From: CAYLTX01 sp046545675
GTDB taxonomy: Bacteria; Myxococcota_A; Bradymonadia; Bradymonadales; Bradymonadaceae
Direction: 5' to 3'
Assembly (NCBI GenBank): GCA_046545675.1
Contig: JBKGZI010000130.1
Location: forward strand, 1 to 13,392
Length of the DNA: 13,392 nucleotides
This document shows, piece by piece, positions 6,489-13,277 of this stretch; the first letter of the stretch is position 1, and each line of letters starts with the position of its first letter. The position numbers and the translations under genes are program-made. Below the pieces are notes generated by a model, which did no database searches, was not told the DNA's origin, and saw only the letters and a program-made list of their open reading frames with translations.

Positions 6489-7295
6489 TCAACCCTCGAG
6501 CTCGTCGCGGACCTTCGCCGCGACCCGCCGGACGGTCTCGGGCGAGAACCCCTCATAATTGTTGTTGGCGTAGCCAAAGATTGTGCCGCCGCGATCCAGG
6601 AAGTGGGCCATGCGCGGTGCCCACCAGTCGAGTTCCTCGTCTCTGGGCTCCTGGAGGTGATCGTAGGTCCCAAAGGCGTTGTGCCCACCGAGCCAGCGCA
6701 TATAGACGATGCTGGATGTAGCGCGCCAAAAACGGCCCAGACGCCCGCCGCAGGTCAGCGTCATCGCCACCTTCCAGCGCTCGAGGAGTTCGGCAAATTC
6801 ATCGATCAACCAGGAGCGGTGGCGCACCTCGACGGCGTACATCAATCCGTCGGGGAGCAACTCGAGGAAGCGGGCCAGGTCGTCGAAGCGATCGACGGTG
6901 AAGCTGGGGGGCAGTTGGATGAGGAGCGGCCCCTGCCGATTTCCCAGCTCGCTCATCACCTCGATGAACGTCGCCGCCTCGGTCCCACAGCCGACCAGGC
7001 CCGCCTGGTGGGTGATGGCGCGCGGAAATTTGGCCGAACACACAAACCCCTTCGGGCTTCGCTGATGCCATAACTGCACGGTGTGACGGCTCGGCGAGGC
7101 GTAAAAGGTCGAGTCGATCTCGACGCTTCGAAACTGCCCAGCGTAATACGGCAGCCGGTCGCGCGAGCTGGTGCCGGGCGGGTAAAACGGGCCGTTCCAG
7201 TCGCCATAGGACCAACCGACCGTGCCCAGGTACAGACGCTCGTGCACCAAATCCCAATCAGGCGGCTCCCGTTCGAACAGTTGCTCGGTGGTCAC
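6489..7295 (-). CDS. DUF72 (YecE-like) family protein
   Basis: The 268-residue sequence shows the DUF72/YecE signatures in order: LYLGTVGWSYGDWNGPFYPPG (21-41), the VEIDSTFYASPS strand (58-69), KFPRAITH (89-96), LLIQLPPSF (124-132), YAVEVRHRSW (153-162), VYMRWLGGH (197-205) and GYANNNYEGFSP (241-252). The family has a TIM-barrel-like fold and conserved polar residues suggesting an enzyme, but no agreed biochemical function. Translation starts at GTG 7293-7295; this GTG overlaps the stop of the upstream histidine kinase gene as GTGA (7292-7295), so the two are translationally coupled. Length is normal for the family. The family call is firm, the function is unknown. Confidence 0.93.
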   Translation of the reverse strand: MTTEQLFEREPPDWDLVHERLYLGTVGWSYGDWNGPFYPPGTSSRDRLPYYAGQFRSVEIDSTFYASPSRHTVQLWHQRSPKGFVCSAKFPRAITHQAGLVGCGTEAATFIEVMSELGNRQGPLLIQLPPSFTVDRFDDLARFLELLPDGLMYAVEVRHRSWLIDEFAELLERWKVAMTLTCGGRLGRFWRATSSIVYMRWLGGHNAFGTYDHLQEPRDEELDWWAPRMAHFLDRGGTIFGYANNNYEGFSPETVRRVAAKVRDELEG

Positions 7296-9235
7296 GATGG
7301 ATCCGCGTTGGGAATCTCAGGCCGGTTGGCCTCTGGTTGGCCAGCGTCGGACTGATCGGGATCAGACTGCTCGCCAAGCGATCGGGAGCCGACCGGCGGC
7401 GTCGAATAGCTTCCACTATCGCGCAGCTTCTCGTCTTTCTCGAATTGAGGGGCGCGAATGGGCAGGACGACTTTGAAGGTCGAGCCCCGGCCAGGTTCGC
7501 TGGACACGGAGATCTCACCGCCGAGACTGCGCACGATATCCCGAGAGATCGACAGGCCCAAACCGGTGCCCTCGCCCTGCTCCTTGGTGGTGAAGAACGG
7601 GTCGAAGATATGTGGCACGATCTCGGGGGGGATGCCTTCGCCGGTGTCGGAGACCATCACCACGACGTCATCGCCGTCGCGTCGAGTCTTGACGACGATC
7701 TCGTTGTCGTCGATCGAGCCCGACTCGATGGCGTGCGCGGCGTTGACGAGCAGGTTCAAAAAGACCTGGCTGAGGCGATTGGCGTCCGAGAAGATCTGGG
7801 GAATATTATCGAAATCGAGTTCGAGGCGTGCGCGGTATTTGGCCTCATGGCGGGCCAGGTTCAGCGTGGCCTCGAGCAGACTCTCGATGTCGATCCAACC
7901 CGGCTCATTGGCGGTGTCGTGCGAGAAGAAACGCAGATCCTGCACAATTTGATGGATGCGCTGCATGCCGCCCATACTGCGTGACAGGAGGGTTTCGAGG
8001 TCCTCGCGCAAAAACGCGATCTCGTGCTCGCTGGCCATCGTCTCCCAGTCCTCGACGAGCTCGGGGGAGCCGCGGTGCAGGCGCGTCTTCATATGCTCGA
8101 GGAAGGCGCCGATGGTCTCGACGTAGTCGACCATCACGCTCAGATTGCTGATCACGAAGCTGGCCGGGTTGTTGATCTCGTGGGCGATCTCGGCGGCGAG
8201 CACACCCATGGCAGCGAATTTTTCGGCGTGGACCAGTTGGTCCTGAGTGCTCTGTAGCGACCGGTAGGCGCTGTTGACCTCCTCGAAGAGCCGGGCGTTC
8301 TCGATCGCTCCGCCCAGTTGAGAGGCCATCGCGCGCAGCACCTCGCGGCTGAAGGGCAACGGCTGCTGAGGAGCCAAATCGGTGATCACCAACAGTCCCA
8401 TCGCCCGGCCCTGCCCCCACAGCGGCACCAGGACCAAAGGGCTATCCTCGATGCGCTCGAGCAGTGGAGAAAGCGCGGGCATCTCGTCGGCCGACGGAGG
8501 TGGATCGAGGATGACGATCTCGTCGTCGTAGATCAGATCGAGCCACCACTCGGGCTGGTCGAATCCGGCACATACCTGCCCGCCGTCGACCGCAAATTCG
8601 GCCACGCACTGGAGCGATAAGTCGGCAGCGCGCCGCGCCGGCCCGGAGTCGCCTGCGCCTGCCTGGTCGGCCAGTGGTGAGGCCGGCTCGATCTGCACCA
8701 GCGCCGTCGCCCCGCGGCGACACAACCCACTGAATACCCACAAAGCCCGACGGATGATCACATCGCGATTCAAGGAGCTGGAGACAGCGCTGGCCAGGGC
8801 ATTGAGCCCCAGCAACTCGGAGTCGCGCACCGCGAGATCCTCCTGGAGGTGGTCTCCACGATCGAGCGCGCCGGCACGCTTGACGGCGGCCCGCAAGAGC
8901 GTGGCGCCGTGTGGCGACCGGAGTTGATCAGCATAGATATAACAGGCTGCGTGACCGGCCACGACGGCGGCGGCCGAGCGGTGGTCACCGCTATCCACCA
9001 CGCAGATGACGGGCAGATCATGGGCAACTGCGTGCAACGTGTCGAGTCGCCCCTGTTCAGCCTCAACGACATTAAAATACGCCATCAAGGCCGAAAAACG
9101 ACCGCCTCGCAGCAAGCCGCGGGCCTCCGCCAGACTCGCAGCCTCCTCGAACTCCAGTTCGGGATGGGCTGCGCCTGCTGGGTGCACTCCCCCGGGAGGA
9201 ATACTCTCATGGCGGATGATCAAAAGACGGGTCAT
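7292..9235 (-). CDS. Histidine kinase with degenerate receiver and GAF-like domain
   Basis: This 647-residue protein is soluble, with no membrane segment. Residues 1-120 look like a receiver fold (MTRLLIIRHE start, LPVICVVDSGD at about 74-84) but the phosphoacceptor Asp is missing (ALMAYFNV at 49-56) and the usual late Lys is not evident, so it is a pseudo-receiver. Residues of about 140-315 fit a GAF sensor domain (LNALASAVSSSLN, SPLVLVPLWGQGRAMGLLVI, ASQLGGAIENARLFEE). Residues of about 320-440 form the dimerisation domain with the H-box AAEIAHEINNP, phosphorylated His352. Residues of about 448-593 are the ATPase domain: N-box VFLNLLVNAAHAI (Asn498), DTGEGIP (530-536), FDPFFTTK, GEGTGLGLS (555-563). 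A disordered Pro/Asp-rich tail follows. No response regulator is adjacent, so it is an orphan in this window. It sits 52 bases after the Lgt-fold gene and overlaps the DUF72 gene by 4 bases. Confidence 0.93.
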   Translation of the reverse strand: MTRLLIIRHESIPPGGVHPAGAAHPELEFEEAASLAEARGLLRGGRFSALMAYFNVVEAEQGRLDTLHAVAHDLPVICVVDSGDHRSAAAVVAGHAACYIYADQLRSPHGATLLRAAVKRAGALDRGDHLQEDLAVRDSELLGLNALASAVSSSLNRDVIIRRALWVFSGLCRRGATALVQIEPASPLADQAGAGDSGPARRAADLSLQCVAEFAVDGGQVCAGFDQPEWWLDLIYDDEIVILDPPPSADEMPALSPLLERIEDSPLVLVPLWGQGRAMGLLVITDLAPQQPLPFSREVLRAMASQLGGAIENARLFEEVNSAYRSLQSTQDQLVHAEKFAAMGVLAAEIAHEINNPASFVISNLSVMVDYVETIGAFLEHMKTRLHRGSPELVEDWETMASEHEIAFLREDLETLLSRSMGGMQRIHQIVQDLRFFSHDTANEPGWIDIESLLEATLNLARHEAKYRARLELDFDNIPQIFSDANRLSQVFLNLLVNAAHAIESGSIDDNEIVVKTRRDGDDVVVMVSDTGEGIPPEIVPHIFDPFFTTKEQGEGTGLGLSISRDIVRSLGGEISVSSEPGRGSTFKVVLPIRAPQFEKDEKLRDSGSYSTPPVGSRSLGEQSDPDQSDAGQPEANRPEIPNADPS

Positions 9236-9287
9236 AGATGGTCTTGCGAGCGAGATATAACGTGCTTGCCCATAGTGGACTCGTGGA

Positions 9288-10148
9288 TCATGGCTCAGCC
9301 GGGCCCTTGCTGCAAGGCATCAGGCGCCGGACCATCAACGCGACGGTGACTAAGCCGGCTACCGCCAGCAGTTGATGGGCGCTCGCGCCGGCGATCCCAA
9401 TGGAAGCTGTGGTCGGCTCGCGGGTCCACTCGACGACCAGCCGCAGAATAAGATAAGCGCTCGCCGCCCATGTGGCTACCCGCCCCGGCGTTACTTCGGT
9501 GCTGGCGAGCGCCGCCACGGCGACCGCGGCGATGAGCAGCGTACCTGCGGCCAGATAGGCCCCGAATGGATGCACGGCGGCCGACCATTGAGCGCCGGCC
9601 TCGACCAGCCCCTGTTGGGCGTGCCATGCGAAGGCCCGGGTGCCCTGAGAATGCTGCACCGCCCACCCAAGCGCGGTGGCCCTACCGAAATCACAACCGT
9701 CGAATAGACACCCGAGCCGTGCCATCGACAGGCCGGCCAGACCGGCGGGCACCAGCGCGTCGAGCATAGACAGCGCGCGTGTGGCGCCGACGCCTCGCGA
9801 CGCAGCACCTCGACGCCCGTCTTCAAGCCACAGGTCCTTATACCACAGGCCGACAGCGAGCGCGGCCCCCCCGAGGGCCCCGAACGAGTTGTGGCCGCCC
9901 CGAGACAGGTCGACGATCGCCATCGGGTGCTCGAGGAGCATCGTCCAGCCAGCCGCCGGATCGAGCATCACCCAACATAGACGACTGCCAACGGCGGCGG
10001 AGACGACGCTCAGGCCGAATAACGCCGTCACATCGGACAGCGGTACACGCCGCATCCATCCGACACATAAGGCCACGGCGGCGGCAACGAGCAATCCCAC
10101 CCCGATGAGTACGCTCTGCGATGGAAACTGAGAGGCGTCGAGGTTCAT
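9288..10148 (-). CDS. Lgt-fold membrane protein (prolipoprotein diacylglyceryl transferase-like)
   Basis: The 286-residue product has about seven hydrophobic segments and Lgt landmarks: GGHNSFGALGG (84-94) at the place of the HGGL loop, ARLGCLFDGCDFGR (143-156) at the Lgt signature, VHPFGAY (192-198) for the HPTQLYE-like segment, and EWTREP (240-245) near the end. Classical Lgt transfers diacylglycerol from phosphatidylglycerol to the lipobox cysteine of prolipoproteins. By recall of the E. coli enzyme, its HGGL histidine, the signature Asn of GRxGNF and the following Glu correspond here to Phe89, Cys147 and Cys152, while Arg144 is kept. The GCxxxGC variant occurs in a separate set of Lgt-related proteins, so a different activity is possible. 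ATG 10148 is preferred over GTG 10169 because GGGAGGG stands about 11 bases before it. It starts the minus-strand run with the kinase and DUF72 genes. Confidence 0.75.
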   Translation of the reverse strand: MNLDASQFPSQSVLIGVGLLVAAAVALCVGWMRRVPLSDVTALFGLSVVSAAVGSRLCWVMLDPAAGWTMLLEHPMAIVDLSRGGHNSFGALGGAALAVGLWYKDLWLEDGRRGAASRGVGATRALSMLDALVPAGLAGLSMARLGCLFDGCDFGRATALGWAVQHSQGTRAFAWHAQQGLVEAGAQWSAAVHPFGAYLAAGTLLIAAVAVAALASTEVTPGRVATWAASAYLILRLVVEWTREPTTASIGIAGASAHQLLAVAGLVTVALMVRRLMPCSKGPAEP

Positions 10149-10191
10149 CGGGATCGCCGCCCTCCCCACTGCCGGCCGCCGGCTGTATTTC

Positions 10192-10221
10192 TTGACGTGC
10201 GGAAAACGAGCCTGCTATATT
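10192..10221 (+). promoter_or_regulatory. Sigma70-type promoter for the MBL-fold hydrolase and trmB
   Basis: TTGACG (10192-10197) and TATATT (10216-10221) are 18 bases apart, each matching five of six consensus positions. The site lies in the gap between the divergent Lgt-fold gene (start 10148) and the MBL-fold gene (start 10337) and points toward the latter. Transcription would begin near 10228, giving a leader of about 110 bases. On the opposite strand a weaker TTGCAC-17-TATAGC pair overlaps the same AT-rich core and could serve the Lgt-fold operon. Confidence 0.6.
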
Positions 10222-10261
10222 CGCCGCACGCATCAGGTGCAACGTGGGCCAGCCGCCTCGA

Positions 10262-10321
10262 GCCGCAAACCGCGGCGATCGCAATCGCCGGCCGCCCTGT
10301 GGCATCGCTCCTCAAAATGAC
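10262..10321. repeat. Possible dispersed-repeat fragment in the MBL gene leader
   Basis: On the minus strand, 10321-10302 reads GTCATTTTGAGGAGCGATGC, which resembles the end of a widespread bacterial intergenic repeat of the type GTCATTGCGAGGAGCGAAGC. Next to it, 10273-10290 forms a 7-bp hairpin (cggcgat, loop cgca, atcgccg). The stretch lies in the untranslated leader between the promoter and the ATG at 10337 and would add structure to the mRNA. The resemblance is from memory and only one end of such a unit is recognisable. Confidence 0.35.
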
Positions 10322-10336
10322 GTTGTGTCGAGTCAA

Positions 10337-11266
10337 ATGCCGTCCAATTTTTCTGTCAAGTTCTATGGTTGTCGCGGCAGCATTCCTGTCTCCGGCCCCA
10401 GCCACGTCCGCTTCGGCGGCGCGACCTCGTGTTTGGCCGTTCGTGCCGGCGATCGAGAGATCATTCTCGACGCGGGCAGCGGCCTGGTGGCTGCCAGCAC
10501 CGAGCTTATCGAGCGCTACGTGAGCACCGGCGAACCGATCAGCTCGCATATTTTCATCACCCACGCCCATCTCGACCACCTCATCGGCCTTCCCTACTTC
10601 GGGCCACTTTATATGCCCGATGCGAGTATTTCCATCTGGGGGCCGCGCAATATGCGCTTTGACTCCTTCGAGGACACACTCGACGCGTTTATATCGCCGC
10701 CGTTCTTTCCGGTGCCGCGCTATGAGATGCAGGCCCGCACCCAGGTGGCCGACATTGGTGAGGCCGATGTCATCTACTTTGTCGAAGGCCAACAGCAGCC
10801 GGTACAATGCCGGCCGCGCCACCCGAGCTGCACACAAAAGCCCGACGCAGACGCGGTCGAACTGACCATCGAGTGCATGCGCGGGTACAACCACCCGAAG
10901 TCCGGGGTCAACCTATATCGTGTGAGTAACGGTGACCACACGGTGGTCTATGCCACCGACACCGAGGGATTCGTCCAAGGCGACCGCCGCCTCATCGAAT
11001 TCGCCCGTGGCGCCGACATGCTCATCCACGACGCGATGTACACCGAAGAGCGCTACGTCTCGCTACCCGCGCCCACCCAGGGCTACGGCCACTCGACGGT
11101 CGAAATCGCCACCAGCCTGGCTGAAGCCGCCGGCGTCGGGCACCTGGTGCTCTTCCACCACGACCCGGGCAACGCCGACGATACCCTTGACGAAGTCGAG
11201 GCGCGCGGGCAAAAACTATTCGCCAATACAGTCGTCGCCCGCGACGGCCTGGAGGTCGAGCTCTAA
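10337..11266 (+). CDS. Metallo-beta-lactamase-fold hydrolase
   Basis: The 309-residue protein starts with VKFYGCRGSIPVSGP, followed by RFGGATSCLAVRAG and ILDAGSGL, the usual opening of the PhnP/RNase Z-like branch of the MBL superfamily. The metal site is THAHLDH (75-81: His76, His78, Asp80, His81), with His186 (YNHPKSG), Asp208 (YATDTEG), and His252 (GHSTVE) or His274 (LFHHDP) as further ligands. Family members are zinc-type phosphodiesterases or hydrolases acting on nucleotides, RNA or phosphonate intermediates; the substrate here is unknown. A segment at about 150-172 (EGQQQPVQCRPRHPSC) looks like an insertion. The frame is open from GTG 10244, but the upstream extension is unlike the family and lies in a repeat-like leader, so ATG 10337 is chosen, without a strong Shine-Dalgarno. 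trmB follows after 33 bases, probably on the same transcript. Confidence 0.85.
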   Translation: MPSNFSVKFYGCRGSIPVSGPSHVRFGGATSCLAVRAGDREIILDAGSGLVAASTELIERYVSTGEPISSHIFITHAHLDHLIGLPYFGPLYMPDASISIWGPRNMRFDSFEDTLDAFISPPFFPVPRYEMQARTQVADIGEADVIYFVEGQQQPVQCRPRHPSCTQKPDADAVELTIECMRGYNHPKSGVNLYRVSNGDHTVVYATDTEGFVQGDRRLIEFARGADMLIHDAMYTEERYVSLPAPTQGYGHSTVEIATSLAEAAGVGHLVLFHHDPGNADDTLDEVEARGQKLFANTVVARDGLEVEL

Positions 11267-11299
11267 CCAGCTCGACTCCAGCTTCTGGCGTCATCCGCA

Positions 11300-11962
11300 T
11301 TGCCTCACAACACGACCGCGCCCGTGCCCAACCTCGACTACCGCTTCGACAAATATACCGAAGAATATCAATCCGAAGAGCTCGCGCACGTGCGAAAATT
11401 CGCCCGTGAGCACCCTCTTCCGGATCGTATCAGCTTGGAGATCGGCACCAACCGCGGCCGCTTTCTGCGCGATTTGGCACAACTCAACCCCGAGCGTTAT
11501 TATCTGGGCATCGAGTGGACCAACAGCCTCGCCCAGACCGCTCAGGACCGCCTGGAGCGCTCCGGTGTCGACAACGCCGTCGTGCTGCGTGCCGACGCCA
11601 ACCATGTGCTACCGGTGGTCATCGACGACGGCCAGCTCGACGAGCTGTTCTTGCTCTACCCGGATCCGTGGTGGAAGAAGCGCCATCACAAGCGCCGGGT
11701 CATCCAGCCAGAATTTCTCGACTTGCTCTCCGCCAAGATGCAGCCCGGCGGCAAGCTGTGGATTCGCACCGACGTCGGCACCTTCGCCGATGATATGCGC
11801 GAGACGATCGACGCGCATCCCGATTTTTGCCCGATGGACATCTTCGACATCCCACTCGAGCCCTTCCCCAGGAGCACGCGCGAGCGCCACGTCATCGAGT
11901 CGGGCATCCCCGTACATTTAGTGTATTACGAAAAGGCAGAGAGTAAGACACTGAGAGAGTAA
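11300..11962 (+). CDS. trmB: tRNA (guanine-N7-)-methyltransferase TrmB
   Basis: The 220-residue protein matches TrmB, which methylates N7 of G46 in the tRNA variable loop using S-adenosylmethionine. Visible marks are the SAM-binding motif LEIGTNRGRFL (46-56), YLGIEWTNS (68-76), the family signature LYPDPWWKKRHHKRR (119-133) followed by VIQPEFLDLLSAKMQPGGKLW, the TDVGTFADDM segment (157-166), and the C-terminal RSTRERHVIESG in place of the usual T-x-FE-x-R motif. No ATG is available; TTG 11300 gives ten residues before the conserved region, and GTG 11324 is a possible alternative. Neither has a clear Shine-Dalgarno, so translation may depend on coupling to the MBL-fold gene ending 33 bases upstream. 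The last seven codons lie inside a 16-bp repeat array, so the C-terminal AESKTLRE tail is not family-derived. Confidence 0.93.
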   Translation: MPHNTTAPVPNLDYRFDKYTEEYQSEELAHVRKFAREHPLPDRISLEIGTNRGRFLRDLAQLNPERYYLGIEWTNSLAQTAQDRLERSGVDNAVVLRADANHVLPVVIDDGQLDELFLLYPDPWWKKRHHKRRVIQPEFLDLLSAKMQPGGKLWIRTDVGTFADDMRETIDAHPDFCPMDIFDIPLEPFPRSTRERHVIESGIPVHLVYYEKAESKTLRE

Positions 11963-11982
11963 GAAAGTGAGAGAGTAAGAAG
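11938..11982. repeat. Tandem 16-bp repeat overlapping the trmB 3' end
   Basis: The 11-mer AGAGAGTAAGA recurs at 11938, 11954 and 11970, giving a strict 16-bp period (unit close to AGAGAGTAAGAAAGTG, about 2.8 copies). The first copy and part of the second lie inside the trmB coding sequence and supply its stop codon. Degenerate copies in opposite orientation follow at 12003-12042. Confidence 0.85.
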
Positions 11983-12042
11983 GGTCGAGAGAGCGCAGTT
12001 GCAGTTTCTAACTCTCTTAGTTTCTCACTATCTCACTTTCTT
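11961..12042. terminator. Hairpin from inverted 16-bp repeat arrays between convergent genes
   Basis: The right array has two consecutive 16-bp units, 12003-12018 and 12019-12034 (13 of 16 identical), plus a partial copy to 12042, all inverted relative to the left array. Positions 11961-11981 pair with 12022-12042 over 21 bp with two mismatches, and gagag/ctctc blocks inside the loop can extend the pairing. trmB (plus strand) stops at 11962 and the BamB-like gene (minus strand) stops at 12042-12044, so the structure exactly fills the convergent gap and could end both transcripts. Confidence 0.6.
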
Positions 12043-13205
12043 CAGTACGCCACGTCGAGGCCGTAGAGGTAGCCTTTATTGGAGAAGGCGAACGCCTGCT
12101 CGCGGCCGATCACGACCTTGGCGTTGAAACCGGTCGACGGATTCCAAGTCACGAGCGGCATGCCGCTGGCTCGGTCGAGCACGTAGATCGGCCCACTGGA
12201 GCTGCTGACGAAGACATACAGCCGTGTCGCCGTCAGCGCGACCGGGGTGTGCTCCTCGAGGCGAAAGCTCCAACTGGGCTCCCCATCCTCGGCGTTGACC
12301 TCCATGACCCGGCCGCTTGCCGAGGCCACATAAAGCTCGTCTTCTCCGTAGATGACATCGGCGACTCCACCCATCGGTCGCCGCCAGATATACTCGCCGG
12401 TGTCGCGGTCGACGGCGTAAAGGCCGCCGTCGTACGAAGCAGAATAGATGCGCGAGCCGGCGAGGATGGGTTCGACGTCGACATCGATAAACTCGGTCTT
12501 TCCACCGCTGAGGTCGCTGCGCCAGAGCACATCACCGGTGTCCAATTGAAAGGCGGCCATCACACCGTCGGCGAAGCCGGCGTAGACCACCCCATCGTCG
12601 GCGACCGGATAGGAGGTTCCCTTGAGAGTGAAATATTCGGGCACACTTCGGCGCTGGTCCCACAGCGACTTGCCGGTCGCGGCGTCAGCGGCGATGAGCA
12701 CGTTGTCGGTGGTCGAGTAGAAGACTCGACCCTCTGCAAAAGCAGCTTGTGCCTCGATCGCCGCGCCGTTCTCGTTGTGCCAGATGATCTCGCCGGAGCC
12801 CTCGTCGAGGGCGTAAAAATGTCCGTCGAGCGTGCCTACATAGACGCGACCGTCACCAAAGACCGGTTCGGCATGAATCGAGCCGTCGAGCTGCTTCTCC
12901 CACAGAAGCTTTCCGTCGCCGCCGCGCACTTTGAAGATCGTGCCCTCGTCGGTGCCCACGAACATCTCGTCGGAGCGGGGCCGATAATGGGGCTGAGCAT
13001 ACTCGCGCGGGCGATACTCGAAGGTCTCGCTGGGATTGAGCAACTGACGCCAGCGAATGTTGAGGTGGGGACGGGTGGCGAAGGGCTCCACGCCCAAGCC
13101 CGCCTCGTCGGGGGGGCCGGCGGGCGCGCAGCCGACCAACGCGACGCTCAACACCAGCGCGCTCAATGAGGTAAGAAGAGCCGACTGCATCGAGCCGTGC
13201 GTCAT
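12042..13205 (-). CDS. bamB: BamB-like PQQ-repeat beta-propeller lipoprotein
   Basis: The 387-residue product has a lipoprotein signal peptide ending in the lipobox LVGC (lipidated Cys26), followed by Ala-Pro; absence of Asp at +2 favours the outer membrane. Then come eight blade segments with the PQQ-like pattern V-Y-x-G-x2-DG-x2-YALD-x3-G-x3-W: for example VYVGTLDGHFYALDEGSGEIIW, RIYSASYDGGLYAVDRDTGEYIW and the last, YLYGLDVAY. BamB is an eight-bladed propeller lipoprotein that helps the BAM complex insert outer-membrane proteins, and the length fits. A TPR-like gene ends 72 bases upstream, like YfgM before BamB in gammaproteobacteria. ATG 13205 is preferred over TTG 13211 because GGTGG lies seven bases before it; ATG 13190 would shorten the signal peptide. 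A propeller lipoprotein of another role cannot be excluded. Confidence 0.8.
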   Translation of the reverse strand: MTHGSMQSALLTSLSALVLSVALVGCAPAGPPDEAGLGVEPFATRPHLNIRWRQLLNPSETFEYRPREYAQPHYRPRSDEMFVGTDEGTIFKVRGGDGKLLWEKQLDGSIHAEPVFGDGRVYVGTLDGHFYALDEGSGEIIWHNENGAAIEAQAAFAEGRVFYSTTDNVLIAADAATGKSLWDQRRSVPEYFTLKGTSYPVADDGVVYAGFADGVMAAFQLDTGDVLWRSDLSGGKTEFIDVDVEPILAGSRIYSASYDGGLYAVDRDTGEYIWRRPMGGVADVIYGEDELYVASASGRVMEVNAEDGEPSWSFRLEEHTPVALTATRLYVFVSSSSGPIYVLDRASGMPLVTWNPSTGFNAKVVIGREQAFAFSNKGYLYGLDVAY

Positions 13206-13277
13206 GGTCAAGCCACCAAATAGAGATACTCTAAAGTTTCGGCAAATATCTTCAGCGTTCTACGGGCGCGCCCACTA

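Noticed and set aside
6368..6688. N-terminal extension of the unrecognised protein up to 6688
   Set aside because: The extension overlaps the end of the DUF72 gene in another frame and is Arg/Ser/Thr/Pro-rich as expected of non-coding frames; the ATG at 6367 has an AAGGGA site.
5813..6721. A 302-codon plus-strand frame opposite the unrecognised protein and DUF72 gene
   Set aside because: It crosses the gap and overlaps the well-supported DUF72 gene antisense. The minus-strand frame has a Shine-Dalgarno, promoter-like site and sensible protein composition.
10244..10336. 31-residue N-terminal extension of the MBL-fold hydrolase from GTG 10244
   Set aside because: The extension is unlike the family, sits in a hairpin and repeat-like leader and would start only about 16 bases after the predicted transcript start without a Shine-Dalgarno.
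13264..13273. GGGCGCGCCC palindrome after the TPR-like gene as a terminator
   Set aside because: It is a short self-complementary run without a loop or U-tract, and the TPR-like and BamB-like genes are probably cotranscribed.
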